From Diadema setosum (Eukaryota > Echinodermata > Echinoidea > Diadematoida > Diadematidae): DNA of 64,000 nucleotides. Positions 49,352 through 61,718 of this stretch are shown piece by piece; within the stretch, counting starts at the first letter, position 1; each line of letters opens with the position of its first letter. A program made the translations under genes and the position numbers. The notes beneath the pieces were generated by a model, which saw nothing but the letters and a program-made list of their open reading frames with translations, was not told the DNA's origin and ran no database searches. Where the stretch lies: NCBI GenBank assembly GCA_033980235.1, contig CM067067.1:37055200-37119199 (forward strand). The letters are read 5' to 3'.

Positions 49352-49810
49352 TTGCTTTAAAAAAAAAAATATCTCAAGAGTTATTGCTGTTATATCATCT
49401 GAATGTGATCTAAATACAGCTGCTGAGATATGCATATCAAAAATGGCCACAGAGAAAAACAAAAGCAAACAAAGTGGTACACATATCTGCACTTTTTACT
49501 GAGCATTTGATGGGTAAAACATTTTAATGTTTCTCATTTCTGTTCAAGGGTGGCAAAACAATGATTTTATGCTTGTTAACTGTCATTCCAGGCAGGGTAA
49601 AATCAGCAATCATTGAGTAATTATAGCAACATGACAGATGCTGATTGGCTATTGACCTCCTGTTGCCATAGAAACTGCAACTTCCAATCATTGTCAAAGT
49701 TTTCTGAAGAACTCTGGGGGACACTATCACTATATTGGAGAGTGACCCAACCACTCTGCACTACAAGGACGGTAAAGAAAGAAAAAAAAAACACACAATT
49801 CGATGTACAG

Positions 49811-49861
49811 GTAGGTAGATAGGTAGGTAGATAGATAGATAAATAGATAAATAGATGGATG

Positions 49862-49914
<53 letters not shown>
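49811..49914. repeat. (GATA/GGTA)n microsatellite
   Basis: About 25 tetranucleotide units of GATA with GGTA and AATA variants. Confidence 0.95.
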
Positions 49915-50894
49915 CTAGAAAGAGATATTGACATATTTATACATATATATGTATACTTGATATACATACTTAGAGAGAGAAAAAAGTACCTAAACATATA
50001 TGTATATAAATTTTGTATCAAGCTGATGTCTGTGAGGTGTCTGAGTACTGCACAAGAGAACTTTCCAGAATACAATTTGTATTATTAGAGGCAAATAAAT
50101 GATTTTCACTGCATTTCTCTCTGTATGTAGCTCACGGGATAAAGAGGATTTTTTTTTTTTTTTGTGCTGTGTGCATTATCCCACAGTATCTTGTCAATAA
50201 AAGAACTTTCACTGTCAGCGCCAGTAGATTGTGCGATAGATAAAACTGGCATATGCACTCCATGGAGTATTAACGGAAGTTCAGCTTTTGTGCTTGCTAA
50301 AACAAGTACTCATAATGTTGAATTTCAGGTTGAGAGACATGTGCTTTAGATGCTATAGACTCAAGGTATATTGGTTAACTTCCGGTAATAATTCCTAAAA
50401 AAATAAAGCGAAGAGTTCTATCTTGAAAATACATAGCCGTACACTCAAAAATCACTGCAGCTGATAATGACACAAAAGTGAATCACCAAGATATCCATAT
50501 TGCTTGAAGAGCTGCGATTCTTTGATCGATATTTGGCTGTAGTGTGAACGGCTCCTTTGGCTGAAGTGCATAGCAAATGACATTAGACTGTGCAGAGAAC
50601 TGTAATCTATGCAATTAAGACTCTGGAGAAACTCATGTTAAGGGAAAACAGTTTCTCACATCTCGGTATCAGTGAAAATAATGACCCACCACCATCAACC
50701 AAAATCTGAAGTGCACCCTCTACTGGTGACTGGCAGTCATCACATCTTGTCGGTTCCTTGAGCACAACAGAAGATGAGCACTACTAGTACTTTTCCACTC
50801 TGGTGTTTAATGACAAGTTTGGTGAAAGAAACCACCACTCCTGACAGGTACAATATATCACCATGGCTATGCCTCCAGAGGGAAGCAGTCCCCC

Positions 50895-51100
50895 TCACTT
50901 CTGGGTGCCTCCAGCTTTCCTCTTGGCGCTGCGGCGGCCCTTGAAGTTCTTCTCCAGGTTCATGGACACCTCCCGCTGCAGGTTGGGCTGGCGGCCGGTG
51001 GCGCCCTTCTTGGCCACCCACGGGTGCTTGAGGACCTGCTTGGCCTTGTAGCGCATCTTGACGTCCACAACAAGGAGGTGATCGATGAGGTCTTTGGCAG
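50895..51100 (-). CDS. DCLK: DCLK last exon: kinase end and basic tail
   Basis: Acceptor CCTCAG; stop TGA at 50897-50895. Encodes [28 protein letters not shown] and a basic tail ending [13 protein letters not shown], much shorter than the vertebrate DCLK1 tail. Confidence 0.94.
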
Positions 51101-54100
51101 CTGAGGGAAGATTTAAATAGATCAAGATTTTCAGTGGATTGGCAGTCCTGGCTGTCTGTTTCCATGATGGCACTAAGAACAGCCATTCAACCACTGCTAC
51201 ACATACATAAATAACAACTGAGCATGTGATTGCACTGTGTAGCAGAGACAGACAGACAGAGATAGATGGACAGACAGAAAGGCAGACACACAGACTATTA
51301 AGAGGCAAAAATAAAACAAGAAAACTAAAAAAACAAAAATGCAGGAGTCTGATTAAAGGACAAGTTCACCTTCATAAACATAAGGATTTAGAGAATGCAG
51401 CAATATTAGTAGAACACATCAGTGAAAGTTTGAGGAAAATTGGACAATCGATACAAAAGTTATGAATTTTTAAAATTTTTGTGTTGGAACCGCTGGATGA
51501 GGAGACTACAAAAGCTCGTGATGTCATATGAGTATAACAGTATAAAGAAAATGTAAAGAAAATTCAACATATTTTCACTTTTTTCGCATAATAAAAGAGC
51601 ACTTGACTTGCCTCTTTCTAAAGGCAATGGGAATAATATTACCCATAACATATGCCAGTAACGAGTCAAGGGAATGTGTACTTTTTCCAAAAGATGACAT
51701 TTTGTGAAATTCTCTTTATATTTTCCTTATATTGTTGTACGCATGTGACATCATACACTGCAGTAGTCTTCTCATCCAGCAGTGACTGCACAAAAACTTC
51801 AAAAATTCATAACTTTTGAACGGATTGTCTAATTTTCCTCAAACTTTCAATGAAATGTTCTACTAATATTGCTACATTCTCTCAATCCTAATGTTAATGA
51901 CGGTGAACTTGTCCTTTAAAGGAAGACAAATGGATGGCAAACTGAAGGAAGATGAATAAATGCTCTAGATTTATAAATAAGACGGAACATAAGAAGTTAA
52001 GTACTCATCAAATGCTAAAATGAATATGACAAACAGACGTTTCTTGGGTACAAATCGACAACGAAGCATGCAAATGTGTAGATTCAGGGAACCAAAATAA
52101 AGTGTAAGAGATTGAACCACAATGCTATCACCTAAAAGAAAAACATACATGTACATAAACTGCAATAAAAAAGACTTATTTCTTTATATTTATAATTTGA
52201 TTAATCAATAGGATGAAGGGGGGGGGGGGCAGGTGCAAAATGAAACTATTGCCATGGATACCTTTGGAGATGTTGTCCCAGTAAGGGGAGATGTACTCAA
52301 AGTGGCCAGCCTGGATGAGTTCAAACAGTTCCTCCTGATCTCTGTCTGGGCTCCTGAAGGGAGGGAAGCCACACAGCAGGATGTAGGTGATGACTCCCAG
52401 GGCCCACATGTCAACCTCCAGGCCGTAACCTAGGCAACGAGGAGATGATGGAAGTGGAGAAAACTGGTCAGTGGATTGATTCAGCTCATAGAGGAGACAA
52501 AATAATCTATAGACAACTGCAGGTCTCAGATAGTGAGGTGGCAGTATTGATGTTTCATACATTCTGAGGATGCTTTTCTTTTTCTTTTTCTTTGTTTGTT
52601 TGTTTGTTTTTTGAAGACAGCTGCATTCACTTGAGATTGAAAATCATAGAATTCTGTAAATGTATTACTTTTCAACCTTCAGGAATATGTACATTGTAGT
52701 TTGCATGTTTCCTGTAATGAATGAGGGAATGGGTGGGGGGGGCAGATCTTAACTGATTGTCATTCTAGGAAATGCTGGAACATTTCCTAACCTTCTGCTG
52801 AATCAAAAGTGCGCACTTTATGATGTTAAACTTCCTTTAAAGGCACATACACTAGTTTCATTGAAACTATGAAACAAGTCCATGCAACTGGTTCAGCTTG
52901 ACCCATTTAGTCCAACAAACTGTATTTTCTATGATTTGCAAGTATGTATATTCTTTTTATTATAATCTTTACTCTGTACTATTCATTTTTAGTATTTCAC
53001 AGAGTAAAATACTTGCTCTCATTGGAACCCTTTGTTGTGCATGCGTAATTCTTTGTTTCAATTCCAGAATTTCCAAATAAAGCCATTCTCAAATGGGCAA
53101 TATGTTTAATAAGTTTTAAAAATAAAACCCTGTTTCTCCCTCAAATTGTCAACTATCTGAAAATTTCTTCCTGATTTTGTGCAAATTCAATGAGTTTAAT
53201 CACCTCTGTTTAATCCCTCTCAGATACATGATAGCCTATGTTGTGCAAATTCAGAGTTGCTAATTTGTTGATTAGGCCCAGCAATAAGATGACAATTTCT
53301 GCAGCAAAATTCCCCACAGATTTGTTGGGTCAAAGGTCAAAATTTTCACCCGCGCTTCCTCGGTCTGCTAGTGGATGTGATACACAGAATCTGAAGGCCA
53401 AATCGTACTCGTCACGAATGGGAGACTTTAATAAATCTCTGACCTTGTGCATGTTTTCTCCCTTGCCTTCGCTCTGACGTTTAATTATCATTTCAACGCA
53501 TCGGAATGCAGACAATGCCAATACACAAAAATGTACAAAAAGATTTTGCCCGAGGCTAATTGCCCCAAACTCATGAAACATGTTTTGTTTTAGAGTAAAG
53601 CAACTCCTTTTCTTTCTGCAAGTGAGGTTTAATAAATTGATGTGTACTTGTATGTCCAAAACATTAATGTATACTTTATAGATTGTACTACATAGGGCAA
53701 CTGTTGTCAGTAGAAAGCTGAGCACAACAACACAGCTCACTAAAAAACAACAAATAATGATATTATTTGGCATACATGTACATCAACTTCAAAGCCTGAC
53801 ATATACATTATGGACCCGATTCCCCCCCCCCCCCCCACAGCATCGATTCCTAATTTATTGAGTTCAATATAATACCACTTCTAACCTGTGTTATTGAATT
53901 ATTCATGGCATTGATGATTCATCACAAAGTCCCCCCCCCCCCCCTCCGTGATTGATTTGCCCCAACTGCAACTGGATTCTTGATGCTGCCTAGCAGGTCA
54001 CCTACAATGCAGAATTGAGAACCGAGTGCATTAGCATAATATTGCCCATGACACAGCCCGCCAAAGAGGTCATTATAGAAATCGCAGGTTCTGCTATAAT

Positions 54101-57100
54101 GCAACCCAAGATGTTGTTGTATACGTTTGTCACACAACAGTAGCATCACATTATTGAAGGCAATACCATATCCCTAATGTATTCATTTATACACTTGCTT
54201 CAGATTTTGGGGTCTTTTCTCGAACAATCCATAACATAGTTTTATCTCATAAACAACAGTGAGGCAAATAGAAATGTGGTTAGAGTTTATATTGTTCCCT
54301 GTTTACTTTTTTGTTTAATACATTTTACAGTTATATCACTCTTCTTTTTTAAATCATCTAAACATCTACATAAACTGTAGACATGATGCCACATCTTCCA
54401 GACTTGGAAATGATAGGTTCCAATTCCAAAAACACAATGCATACATGTGCATGCCTTCAACCAAAGCACAAATCAAGAGATATTTTTCTGTGGTATTCAA
54501 TTTTGCAATGATAGGGAGCAGATGTCACAAAGGCAAAAAACTGGCACCAGCAATAATAGATGTAGCTAGATGGATGTATATATTAAGGCATGAATAAATG
54601 AACAAACAAATGAATACACAAATAATTATAAAAGAGCTTTCAGAATCCCATTACAATAAACTGTGTAATTAAAAACAGACTAGGCATTAAAACTCATAGG
54701 TACACTGTACATCTGCCTTGAAGTCCTGTTGCTGAGTTTTGATCATAAGGAAGCATGGCTCTAATGTTACATGATGTGCGGACAGAAAAATAACAGCAGT
54801 CAAAAACAGAAACATTTCTTTGGTTCCTGTTTAAAGAGACTCTTACCTGTCTCAGCCAGGATCTCTGGAGCTACATAGGTTGGCGTGCCACACACTGTGA
54901 AGATTGGTTCCTTCACCTCCATGGCTAGACCAAAGTCGGCTAACTTCAGTGTGATATCCCCTGTCTCAGACTTGTTCACCTGAATTGAAGTGAGCAGGAG
55001 ATTTTTATTCACTGGAATCACTGTGACATCATGGAGTTAGAAATTAAAAAGAAAAAAAAGAAATATCCTTATGGATCTGTTTCTGATTTTGTACTTCTGA
55101 CAAGCTGTTCTTAGCTTGTCTTCAAGATTTCTGGAGAGTATAACTGTACTAAAGATGGACACGATATACAAATGTACAGGTAAAGTACAGAAAGAGGTTT
55201 CTTTGCATAGATTGCATGTTTTGAAGGTAAGTATTCTGAGAAATCTCACCGACTGGAGATTAACAAGATTTTGAACTTAATTATTAGACATGAAAGACAT
55301 TCAATGAGCATTTCCATTCATGTTTCATTCCTTAACAAGCAAGAAAGTTAATCACAAGAGAAGAAAACAAATGGCTGAAGGAACGGATGCCAGACAAATT
55401 GTGTTGCACTCACCAGAAGGTTTTCAGGCTTCAGGTCCCTGTGTACAACATTGAGGTCATGAAGGTATGCAAGGGCACTGGCAAGGTCCTCAACCATGAG
55501 GGCAGCATCACCCTCTGTGAACTTGACGCTCTCGGTGATGGCATCAAAGAGGTCACCGCCCGACACGTACTCCATCACCAGGTAGATGTGGCCCCGGGTC
55601 TCGAACTCCTCGTAAAGGCGGACGATGTTCGGGTGCCGCACGTACCTCATGATGGCGATCTCGTTTTCCACCATATGCTCCTTGTTTTTCAGCTTGGCCT
55701 TCTCGATGATCTTCATGGCATACATCTCATCCGTCTCCACATGCGTGGCCTCGTGAACATCGGCGAAGTTTCCATCGCCAATTTTCGTGCCAATGCTGTA
55801 CTTCTCCAAGATGTGGGTCTTTTTGACGAGAGTCCTGGGCTGTCGGACAAATCTTTCCTCCGGCTCTGATTCTGGAACAGGGCTGTCCTCTGTGTCTTTG
55901 TACGTAATGTTTTCATTCTCATCGCGGGGTGAGGCTGATTTTGAATGAGTGTCATCCTCCTCCTTTCTGCCCCTTTCTTCCTCCGCTCGCCGTTCTGCTT
56001 CTCTACGTAGCTCTGCCTCAAGCTGCGCCAATCGCTCAGCCTCCTCCCTTTTCCTACGCTCCTCCTCCTGAGCCTCTTTGTACTCCTCAGCTTCCTTGGC
56101 TTTCCTCTCTGCTTCCTCCCGTGCCTGTTTCTCTGACATAGCTCTGCTCTCTGCCTCCTCCCTAGCTATCCTCTCTGCTTCCTTGGCCTGACGCTCCGCC
56201 TCCTCCTGCTCCTTGACTCTCTCTTCCTGCTGCAGCCGTTTCTTGGCCTCCTCCCGCGCTCTCCTCTCTGCTGACGCACGCCTTGCTGCCTGTTCCTTGG
56301 CAGTCATTTCAGCTTCAAGTCTGGCCCTTCTTGCAGACTCCTCCCTCTTCTTGAGTTCGTCTTCTTCCTTGGCTCTCTTCTCCAGCTCCTTCCTCGCCCT
56401 CCTCTCCGTCTCCTCTCTCTTTGCCGCTTCCTCATTGGCCCTCCTCTCTGCCGCTTCTCTGGCTTCCCGCTCAGCCCTGGCTTGCGCCTTCAACTCTGCC
56501 CCTTCGATCTTTCGCTGGGCGTCTGCCTCCAGCAGCTCCTGGAGCCTTTTAGCATCTTCACTCTCCTTACTTTTCAACTTTTCCTCTTTCTCTTTCAGCT
56601 CTGCCTCTTTCCTGGCCAACTCTTCCTCCCTTTCTCGATCTTTCCTCTCCCGATCCTCCTTCTCCTTCCTCAGCATCTCCTCTTCCTTCCGCCTCAGTTC
56701 CTCCTCCCGTTGCTGCAGTTCCTCCTCCCTCCGCTTGACTTCATCTTGCAGCTTCTCCTCCCTCTTCCTCCTATCGAGCTCATCCTCTCCCTCTTTCCTC
56801 TTCCTGTCCGTGTCACCTGTCCTTTCATGGATGATCTCATCATAGTCTGAGCCCCTGCTTTCATTCCCTCTGGAATCACTGTCCTTTGAGACCCGGGCTC
56901 TTCTGCTCTTTCTGTGCTTTTCATCCTCCTCACTGATCCCGCTGTCAAGTTTTGCACCGTCCTTCTTCTTCCCTTTCTTTTTCCGTGCAAACTGCGAGTA
57001 TGAACTGTCGGGATAGAGTTCCTCATAGATGTCAACGACAGTTTCCTCCGTAAGGCTAGTCCTAGAAGGGGATGCAATGAGCACCCCATCTTTGTCTCTG

Positions 57101-60100
57101 TAAAAGTCTGCCAAGCTTTTCACTTCCTTCCCTCTCAGTGTGTACAGTTTGCGGATTCTGTTGTTCTTGTACTTTGGGTAGCCGAATGCATCGGAAATGT
57201 CCTGTATCAGCTGTTCGTATGATTGCACACTCCGCTTGTTGATCAGCAGCGACACCACCTTCCGGGGCCGCGACCCCGTCTTCACGATCTTGACCACTTT
57301 GGGTTTGATGGGGCTGCGATCCGAGTGCAGGATGCCAATAGCCTTGGACTCGTTCTCCACACTTCCTCCTGCGTTTCCCCGGTTGTAGGCAAATGATCCT
57401 GGACCCGAATGGCCCGCGCCAAAGGTGGATCTCCCGTATGTCCCTGCATACTTTCCTGTGGGTGGGTAGGAGAACCCAACCGGGATGTGGGCGTAGAGAT
57501 GAGACTCATTGTTCTGATGCTTCCCTGAAATGAAAAAGCAGAGAGAAAATTATCAATAGCAATCATATTGTAGAGATTAACATGAAGAAATGCAGAGTGG
57601 ATTTTGTAATATCCTTTTTAGAGTGTCATCCTCATGTGATAAGTTAAGGGTACTGGGTTTGACTTTCGAAGTCAACCAAACATTCTAGAATATGGAAATG
57701 GTACAAATGGATTGCACATCATTGTCAATGATTGAAGCACAATTCACAAAATCTTAGACATAAAAAATGAATAAAGTGCCAAAGAAAATAGAAATACCAC
57801 GGAAAAACACAGAAAATATAAATATGACTGACATGTCAGAACGTATCTCCTCTTATTCCAGTACATCTTCGAACATTGTCGTGCGGGGCGATGAAGACCA
57901 AAGGTTAAGTGTCGTGGTTAATCCGGTTAATGACGATCTGAATACCATACACAGTGACAATCTGTGAGACATCAGTATCCTACTGTTGCTCTCTCTCTGA
58001 TACTACACAGAACCTTTCCATACAATGAGTATTTCCCTACATGGATGGAAATACACTGGTGCAATGTATTTATGTTTTGATCGTCACATGGTTGTCATGG
58101 AACAGGGTGTGACTTGACAAGAAAGTTTGGCAGAAATTTGCATCTTCCTCACTCGCACTCTGAAGAAACTCGCACGGGCTGTTAGCAAAGTGCGAGCAAA
58201 CAAGCATTCCCTTTCAACCACCAAATTCTTCATGAGAAGCTGGTCCGTTGCCTGGACAATGAGCCAGAGATGGGTTGTGTGAACAGCACGTACAGTCTAT
58301 GTAATTTGCTATATAAATCCACTTAGTCTTGCTTCCAGGCTCCAGGATATATATATATATATATATATATATCTTTTTTTTTTTTACTTTCTGCCACCTG
58401 TAGTCTGTCAAATTCATCACATGCATTAGCAACAGAGGACTAGTCTCATACAAGAAGCCAGCACATCGTGTTTATTGGTTTTGTATCTTCTTTGTTTCAT
58501 TTTATAAGCAGTACAGCCTAGGTAATTTTCTCTAGTAAACACCATTAAAAGATAGCTGACTGCAACCATTACTTTATGCATTTATAAGCCAACTCTGACC
58601 TTCCTATCAGCATATGCAAAACACATGCAGAAACTTAGTCAGATATACCACCTACACATATAAACTAATATATAATCACCATCAACAAAGTCTGGAAAAT
58701 TGCTGGGAATTCCTGAACATTTCCTTTTTTCTTTTCTGTTTTTGACAGATTGCGATACAAGTTAAATAATGTCATGAACACAGCTATCATCCACAGGGAT
58801 TTTTCTCTGTAACCTGTCAATGTATAGACCCTATTATAGATTACTTATGGTTAATATCAAATTACAATGTACACAAAATTTGAGAAGATATTGATACTGG
58901 ACTGTAAAATGTGTTAATGAGGTATTCTGGAAATGGCCAAATTGACACTGTAAAATGAGTACAGGACTACCCTTTTTATCATCATTCCTTACAAATATCA
59001 AGCTGAAGTACAAACACTCACCTGAATACTTCTATTGTATAGTGTAAAATTTCACACTGAATGTCGAGGACATGCAATTGTTTGGAGACAATTGAAAGAA
59101 TTCTGACTCTTCTGTCCTTTTTTTTTTTTACATCTTACTGTTCACAAAAACATTTTCCTTATAGTACATTGGTCCCTGAGCATTCACCATACACAGTGTG
59201 TCTACATGTATACTACAAGGTTGGCCAATTCATTCTATGTGATGTCTGTCCCTAATACTAGTTAGTACATATTCTATTCTGCTTGGTATACAAACTACAT
59301 GATGGGGGTTATTAAAGACACTCATGCACTAAGAGTGTTTAAGTGCAAATTATGTGTCATTATTATGTTTTTGGTTTTTTAAGTGCACTTGATAAACTAC
59401 TCAGTACAGAAATATGATGCACATCAATAACTGCTGCTTTTACATCTCTGTCAATTTGACTTGTCAATAGCATATTCTGGCATGGGTCTGCAGAGAATGT
59501 AGAATAAAGTAATCAAATCACATTCTGCAAGTATAAGCTTTTGTCCTTCTTTCTAGGGGTGCATGGATGGTTGTCTTTGTTGTGTTTTCTGGAGGTGAGG
59601 TACTGAGCAGGTGGGATATCATATAATAACACACACTGAGTTCAGCTTGCATTATTAAAATGAAAGCCACTTCCTCTTTAGTGCCCTAGAAAACGGGTTT
59701 TCTTTCACAATATTTAGGGCTACATTGGCCTCATGCCATGTTAAAGGCGCTGTTTGGAATGTTTCTGATTTGAGAAATATGAGCTGCATTGCAAGGTTCT
59801 GCATGCTACCAAAGTCTCTATGGTGACAATATCAAGATACTGTATATTATGGTTGAAAGCAGTTGTTTAAGGCAGCTATAAATTAAAAAAAAAAGGCTGT
59901 AAAGTGCCTGGATCTAAGGTGTACCATGCACTGTAGCTACATGTACTCAATTTCATCCACAGACAGTAGTGTTTGAATTTGAAACCATTAGCACTAAACA
60001 AATTACTGTATACGCCATATATTTCGCGAGTCTAAATTTTCGCAAATCGGGAATTCCTGACAGTTTCGCGAGTGGTTAAATTCGCGATCCAGGAGTCCTG

Positions 60101-61004
60101 CACTGAACGGAGAAATGTACACGCGATCAGAGTCAATATTTTTGTGTGTCTTTAATTTCGCGAACAGCACCCAACTCGCGAAATTTGCAAAAATAAAAAC
60201 CTCGCGAAATATTCGGCGTATACAGTAGCACAGATTACTGATTACTCACTTTCCTAATATGGAATTCAAAGGAACCGGATATTTGTGTGTGTGTGTGTGT
60301 GTGTTCCATACACAAGGGAAATTAAGTCTTCCATATTATAGTAACTACTAAAATAACAAGAACAAAGAGTTGCGACCACACAAAGTCTATTTGTAAAATA
60401 GTTTGGATATACGATATAGAAATTCCTGGTTAAAAAAAAAATATGCAAATTGAATAGGTTCAATTACATTTATGGATTATCTACTAACCTTGACATCATT
60501 AGCTACTTTTATGACATTAACAAAACACCGTAATGGCATTTCATGGTGGAAAATACACTTGGTTGATACTAGCGCAAGGTAGGTTTTCCATTCATTATAG
60601 TTGCTTTATCACTTAGATACCACAGGCAATACGATTCAATGCTTCAAACAGGAACGATAAAATCAATGAATATTGAATTTCATCCCACACATCTGAAATG
60701 AAGCATGGAGCGACAAACGCAGTCTTATTATTGTAGTTCCACGGATGGAGCATACATGTACTTCATTAGAATTTGTGTATAAACACACCACTGTACATAT
60801 GAGCTAGTAACCCACTGGCAATAATATAGCATGAGGGATATCTTGTTTTGTTTTTTTCCGGGGGGGGGGGGGGGGGGTACGTGGTAGATATTTTGTAGCA
60901 GATTATTTGAGTATCACTTAAAAGCTTGGTCCTGACAACTTACACTGCTTCTGATCCCTACCCCAGGTGTACCGTCTGAAGTAGGTTGGATGTCCATTGA
61001 ACAT
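50895..61004 (-). CDS. DCLK: Doublecortin-like kinase (DCLK) with single DCX domain
   Basis: A microtubule-associated Ser/Thr kinase. Firm exons, 5' to 3': 57524-55414, 54979-54847, 52429-52262, 51100-50895; GT/AG junctions and phases agree (871 residues). Candidate first exon 61004-60944 would make 892 residues. On that numbering: Gly/Tyr/Ser-rich start; one DCX domain, about 95-172 ([26 protein letters not shown]), resembling the second DCX of vertebrate DCLK1; highly charged E/R/K helix, about 258-545; kinase, about 594-855, with IGDGNF loop, YAMKII lysine, [24 protein letters not shown] and SPYWDNISK. The C-terminus is short and basic. All catalytic residues are present, so the kinase should be active. 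A first DCX domain is not found in the window and may be absent, or lie to the right for another isoform. A Ty3/gypsy LTR sits about 330 bp upstream of the candidate ATG. Confidence 0.9.
51353..51919. mobile_element. 567-bp TTAA-flanked element with long TIRs
   Basis: TTAAAGGACAAGTTCACC at the left is the perfect inverse of GGTGAACTTGTCCTTTAA at the right, and complementarity continues over 100 bp or more with mismatches. The words AGTAGAACACATCA and AAAGTTATGAATTTTTAAA also occur at 3300-3375 and 44850-45120, so related copies lie in the duplicated segment. It lies in the last DCLK intron. Confidence 0.88.
52262..52429 (-). CDS. DCLK: DCLK exon: kinase helices F-G
   Basis: Acceptor CCTAG, donor GTATCC. 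Encodes [39 protein letters not shown] and SPYWDNISK. Confidence 0.96.
52430..54846 (-). other. DCLK intron, no further features recognised
   Basis: AT-rich intron with C runs at 53822-53837 and 53931-53944. No exon-like segment with family resemblance was seen. Confidence 0.6.
54847..54979 (-). CDS. DCLK: DCLK exon: DFG and activation loop
   Basis: Acceptor ATTCAG, donor GTAAGA. Encodes [12 protein letters not shown] and [16 protein letters not shown]. Confidence 0.96.
55414..57524 (-). CDS. DCLK: DCLK large exon: DCX domain, charged helix, kinase N-lobe
   Basis: A 2111-nt exon from a TTTCAG acceptor (57525-57530) to a GTGAGT donor (55413-55408). It encodes the DCX domain, the charged region, and the kinase from [16 protein letters not shown] to [10 protein letters not shown]. 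The charged part is mainly heptad-like R/E/A and K/E/E words such as [18 protein letters not shown]. Open frames on the opposite strand here are shadows of this bias. Confidence 0.95.
57525..60943 (-). other. DCLK first intron or upstream region
   Basis: AT-rich, with an AT microsatellite at 58347-58372 and one MITE at 60004-60227. A strong donor-like site (TTCAG/GTGAGT on the - strand at 59023) could end an alternative first exon, but no coding match supports it. No first DCX domain was found here. Confidence 0.5.
60004..60227. mobile_element. 224-bp TA-flanked MITE
   Basis: TACTGTATACGCCATATATT at the left; CGGCGTATACAGTA at the right is inverted. Several TTTCGCGA words are inside. It is the uninterrupted relative of 45567-45968 and gives the empty site for the nested element. 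Confidence 0.87.
60944..61004 (-). CDS. DCLK: Candidate DCLK first coding exon
   Basis: An ATG at 61004-61002 (context AAAGATG) opens [20 protein letters not shown], ending in phase 1 at a GTAAGTT donor (60943-60937). Joined to 57524 it gives a continuous frame (shared Trp codon). An in-frame TGA lies 6 nt upstream. Phase and donor fit, but no homology confirms it. Confidence 0.45.
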
Positions 61005-61061
61005 CTTTCAAGCAAGCATAAAACTAAGGACATTCCAGTATCACAAAACTCTTGCTAGAGA

Positions 61062-61329
61062 TCAAAGGTGACTCCAGGAACAGGTGTGTATAATCCAGCA
61101 TGGGGCAATCCTTGTTCCAATGCGAAATGTCATTTCACCCTCCATGAAGTCACGAAACCTCAGACAATTGTTCACATATTCTGCATCCTTCCAAAGCTGG
61201 CACAGAAGTAAAAGGACATAAGTGTACCTACAATTGTCTTTCTTTGGTCTAACTAGTAACACTTCACCATTGCCATTCTGTTTTGCCTCGATGAAAATCC
61301 TTATAAAGTCCTCATTTCGCACACACACT
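61062..61329 (-). other. Unassigned open frame next to the LTR
   Basis: About 88 codons open on the - strand from the LTR boundary (VCVRNEDFIRIFIEAKQ at the start) to TGA at 61062. It contains a Leu-rich stretch (YVLLLLCQLW). The frame enters from inside the LTR, so the ATG of the longer frame is not original. It may be a remnant gene or older transposon broken by the insertion, or chance. Confidence 0.25.
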
Positions 61330-61478
61330 TGTAGAATCACGCAAAGGAGGGTAGAAGGAAACTATTATTGCCGTTTCATTTGGAACTTTAATGTGTGGTC
61401 CGCTCGTGATACTCAGAACGTTCACAATACGTTTCATGTGTGATAGTCTTAATTCAGTCCGTGTTACATTATTCTACA
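61330..61478 (-). mobile_element. 149-bp 3' LTR of Ty3/gypsy element
   Basis: On the - strand it starts TGTAGAATAATG and ends GTGATTCTACA, so the ends are 8-bp inverted repeats with TG...CA. Immediately inside lies the purine tract TTGGGGGGAGA (61479-61489), as needed for plus-strand priming. The 5' LTR is outside the window. Confidence 0.82.
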
Positions 61479-61718
61479 TCTCCCCCCAAGCTAATTAATC
61501 TCACAGTCCAGAGTTCCGTTTGAAATATTCAAACTCCATTGAAATCAAATCAGTCCAGCAATTCTTATTAAATTCTTCAACAGTCCTTTTAAGTTTCTGT
61601 CTTTAGAAAAAGTGTTTAATAAATCAGTCCAAACTTTCATTCTGATACATATCCAAAAGTCCAAAAAATTCAACCCAATTTCTATTTTTGGTTAACTCCT
61701 TAGTTTAGTTTTTTCTTC

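Larger units (their letters stand above)
45970..50894 (-). other. No coding exon; probable DCLK 3' UTR region
   Basis: AT-rich, apparently single-copy sequence between the end of the duplicated segment and the DCLK stop codon. TTTATT words near 46037-46060 would be AATAAA signals on the - strand, so a long DCLK 3' UTR is possible. It also contains a T run (49319-49347), a GATA microsatellite (49811-49914) and one MITE (48904-49134). Confidence 0.4.

Noticed and set aside
55387..56845. Long + strand frames of 160, 210 and 122 codons (Ser/Leu-rich)
   Set aside because: They lie opposite the DCLK exon and reflect its repetitive E/K/R codons; they have no motif and no splice support.
57767..57967. 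66-codon + strand frame in the DCLK intron
   Set aside because: Low complexity, no homology and no splice or initiation support.
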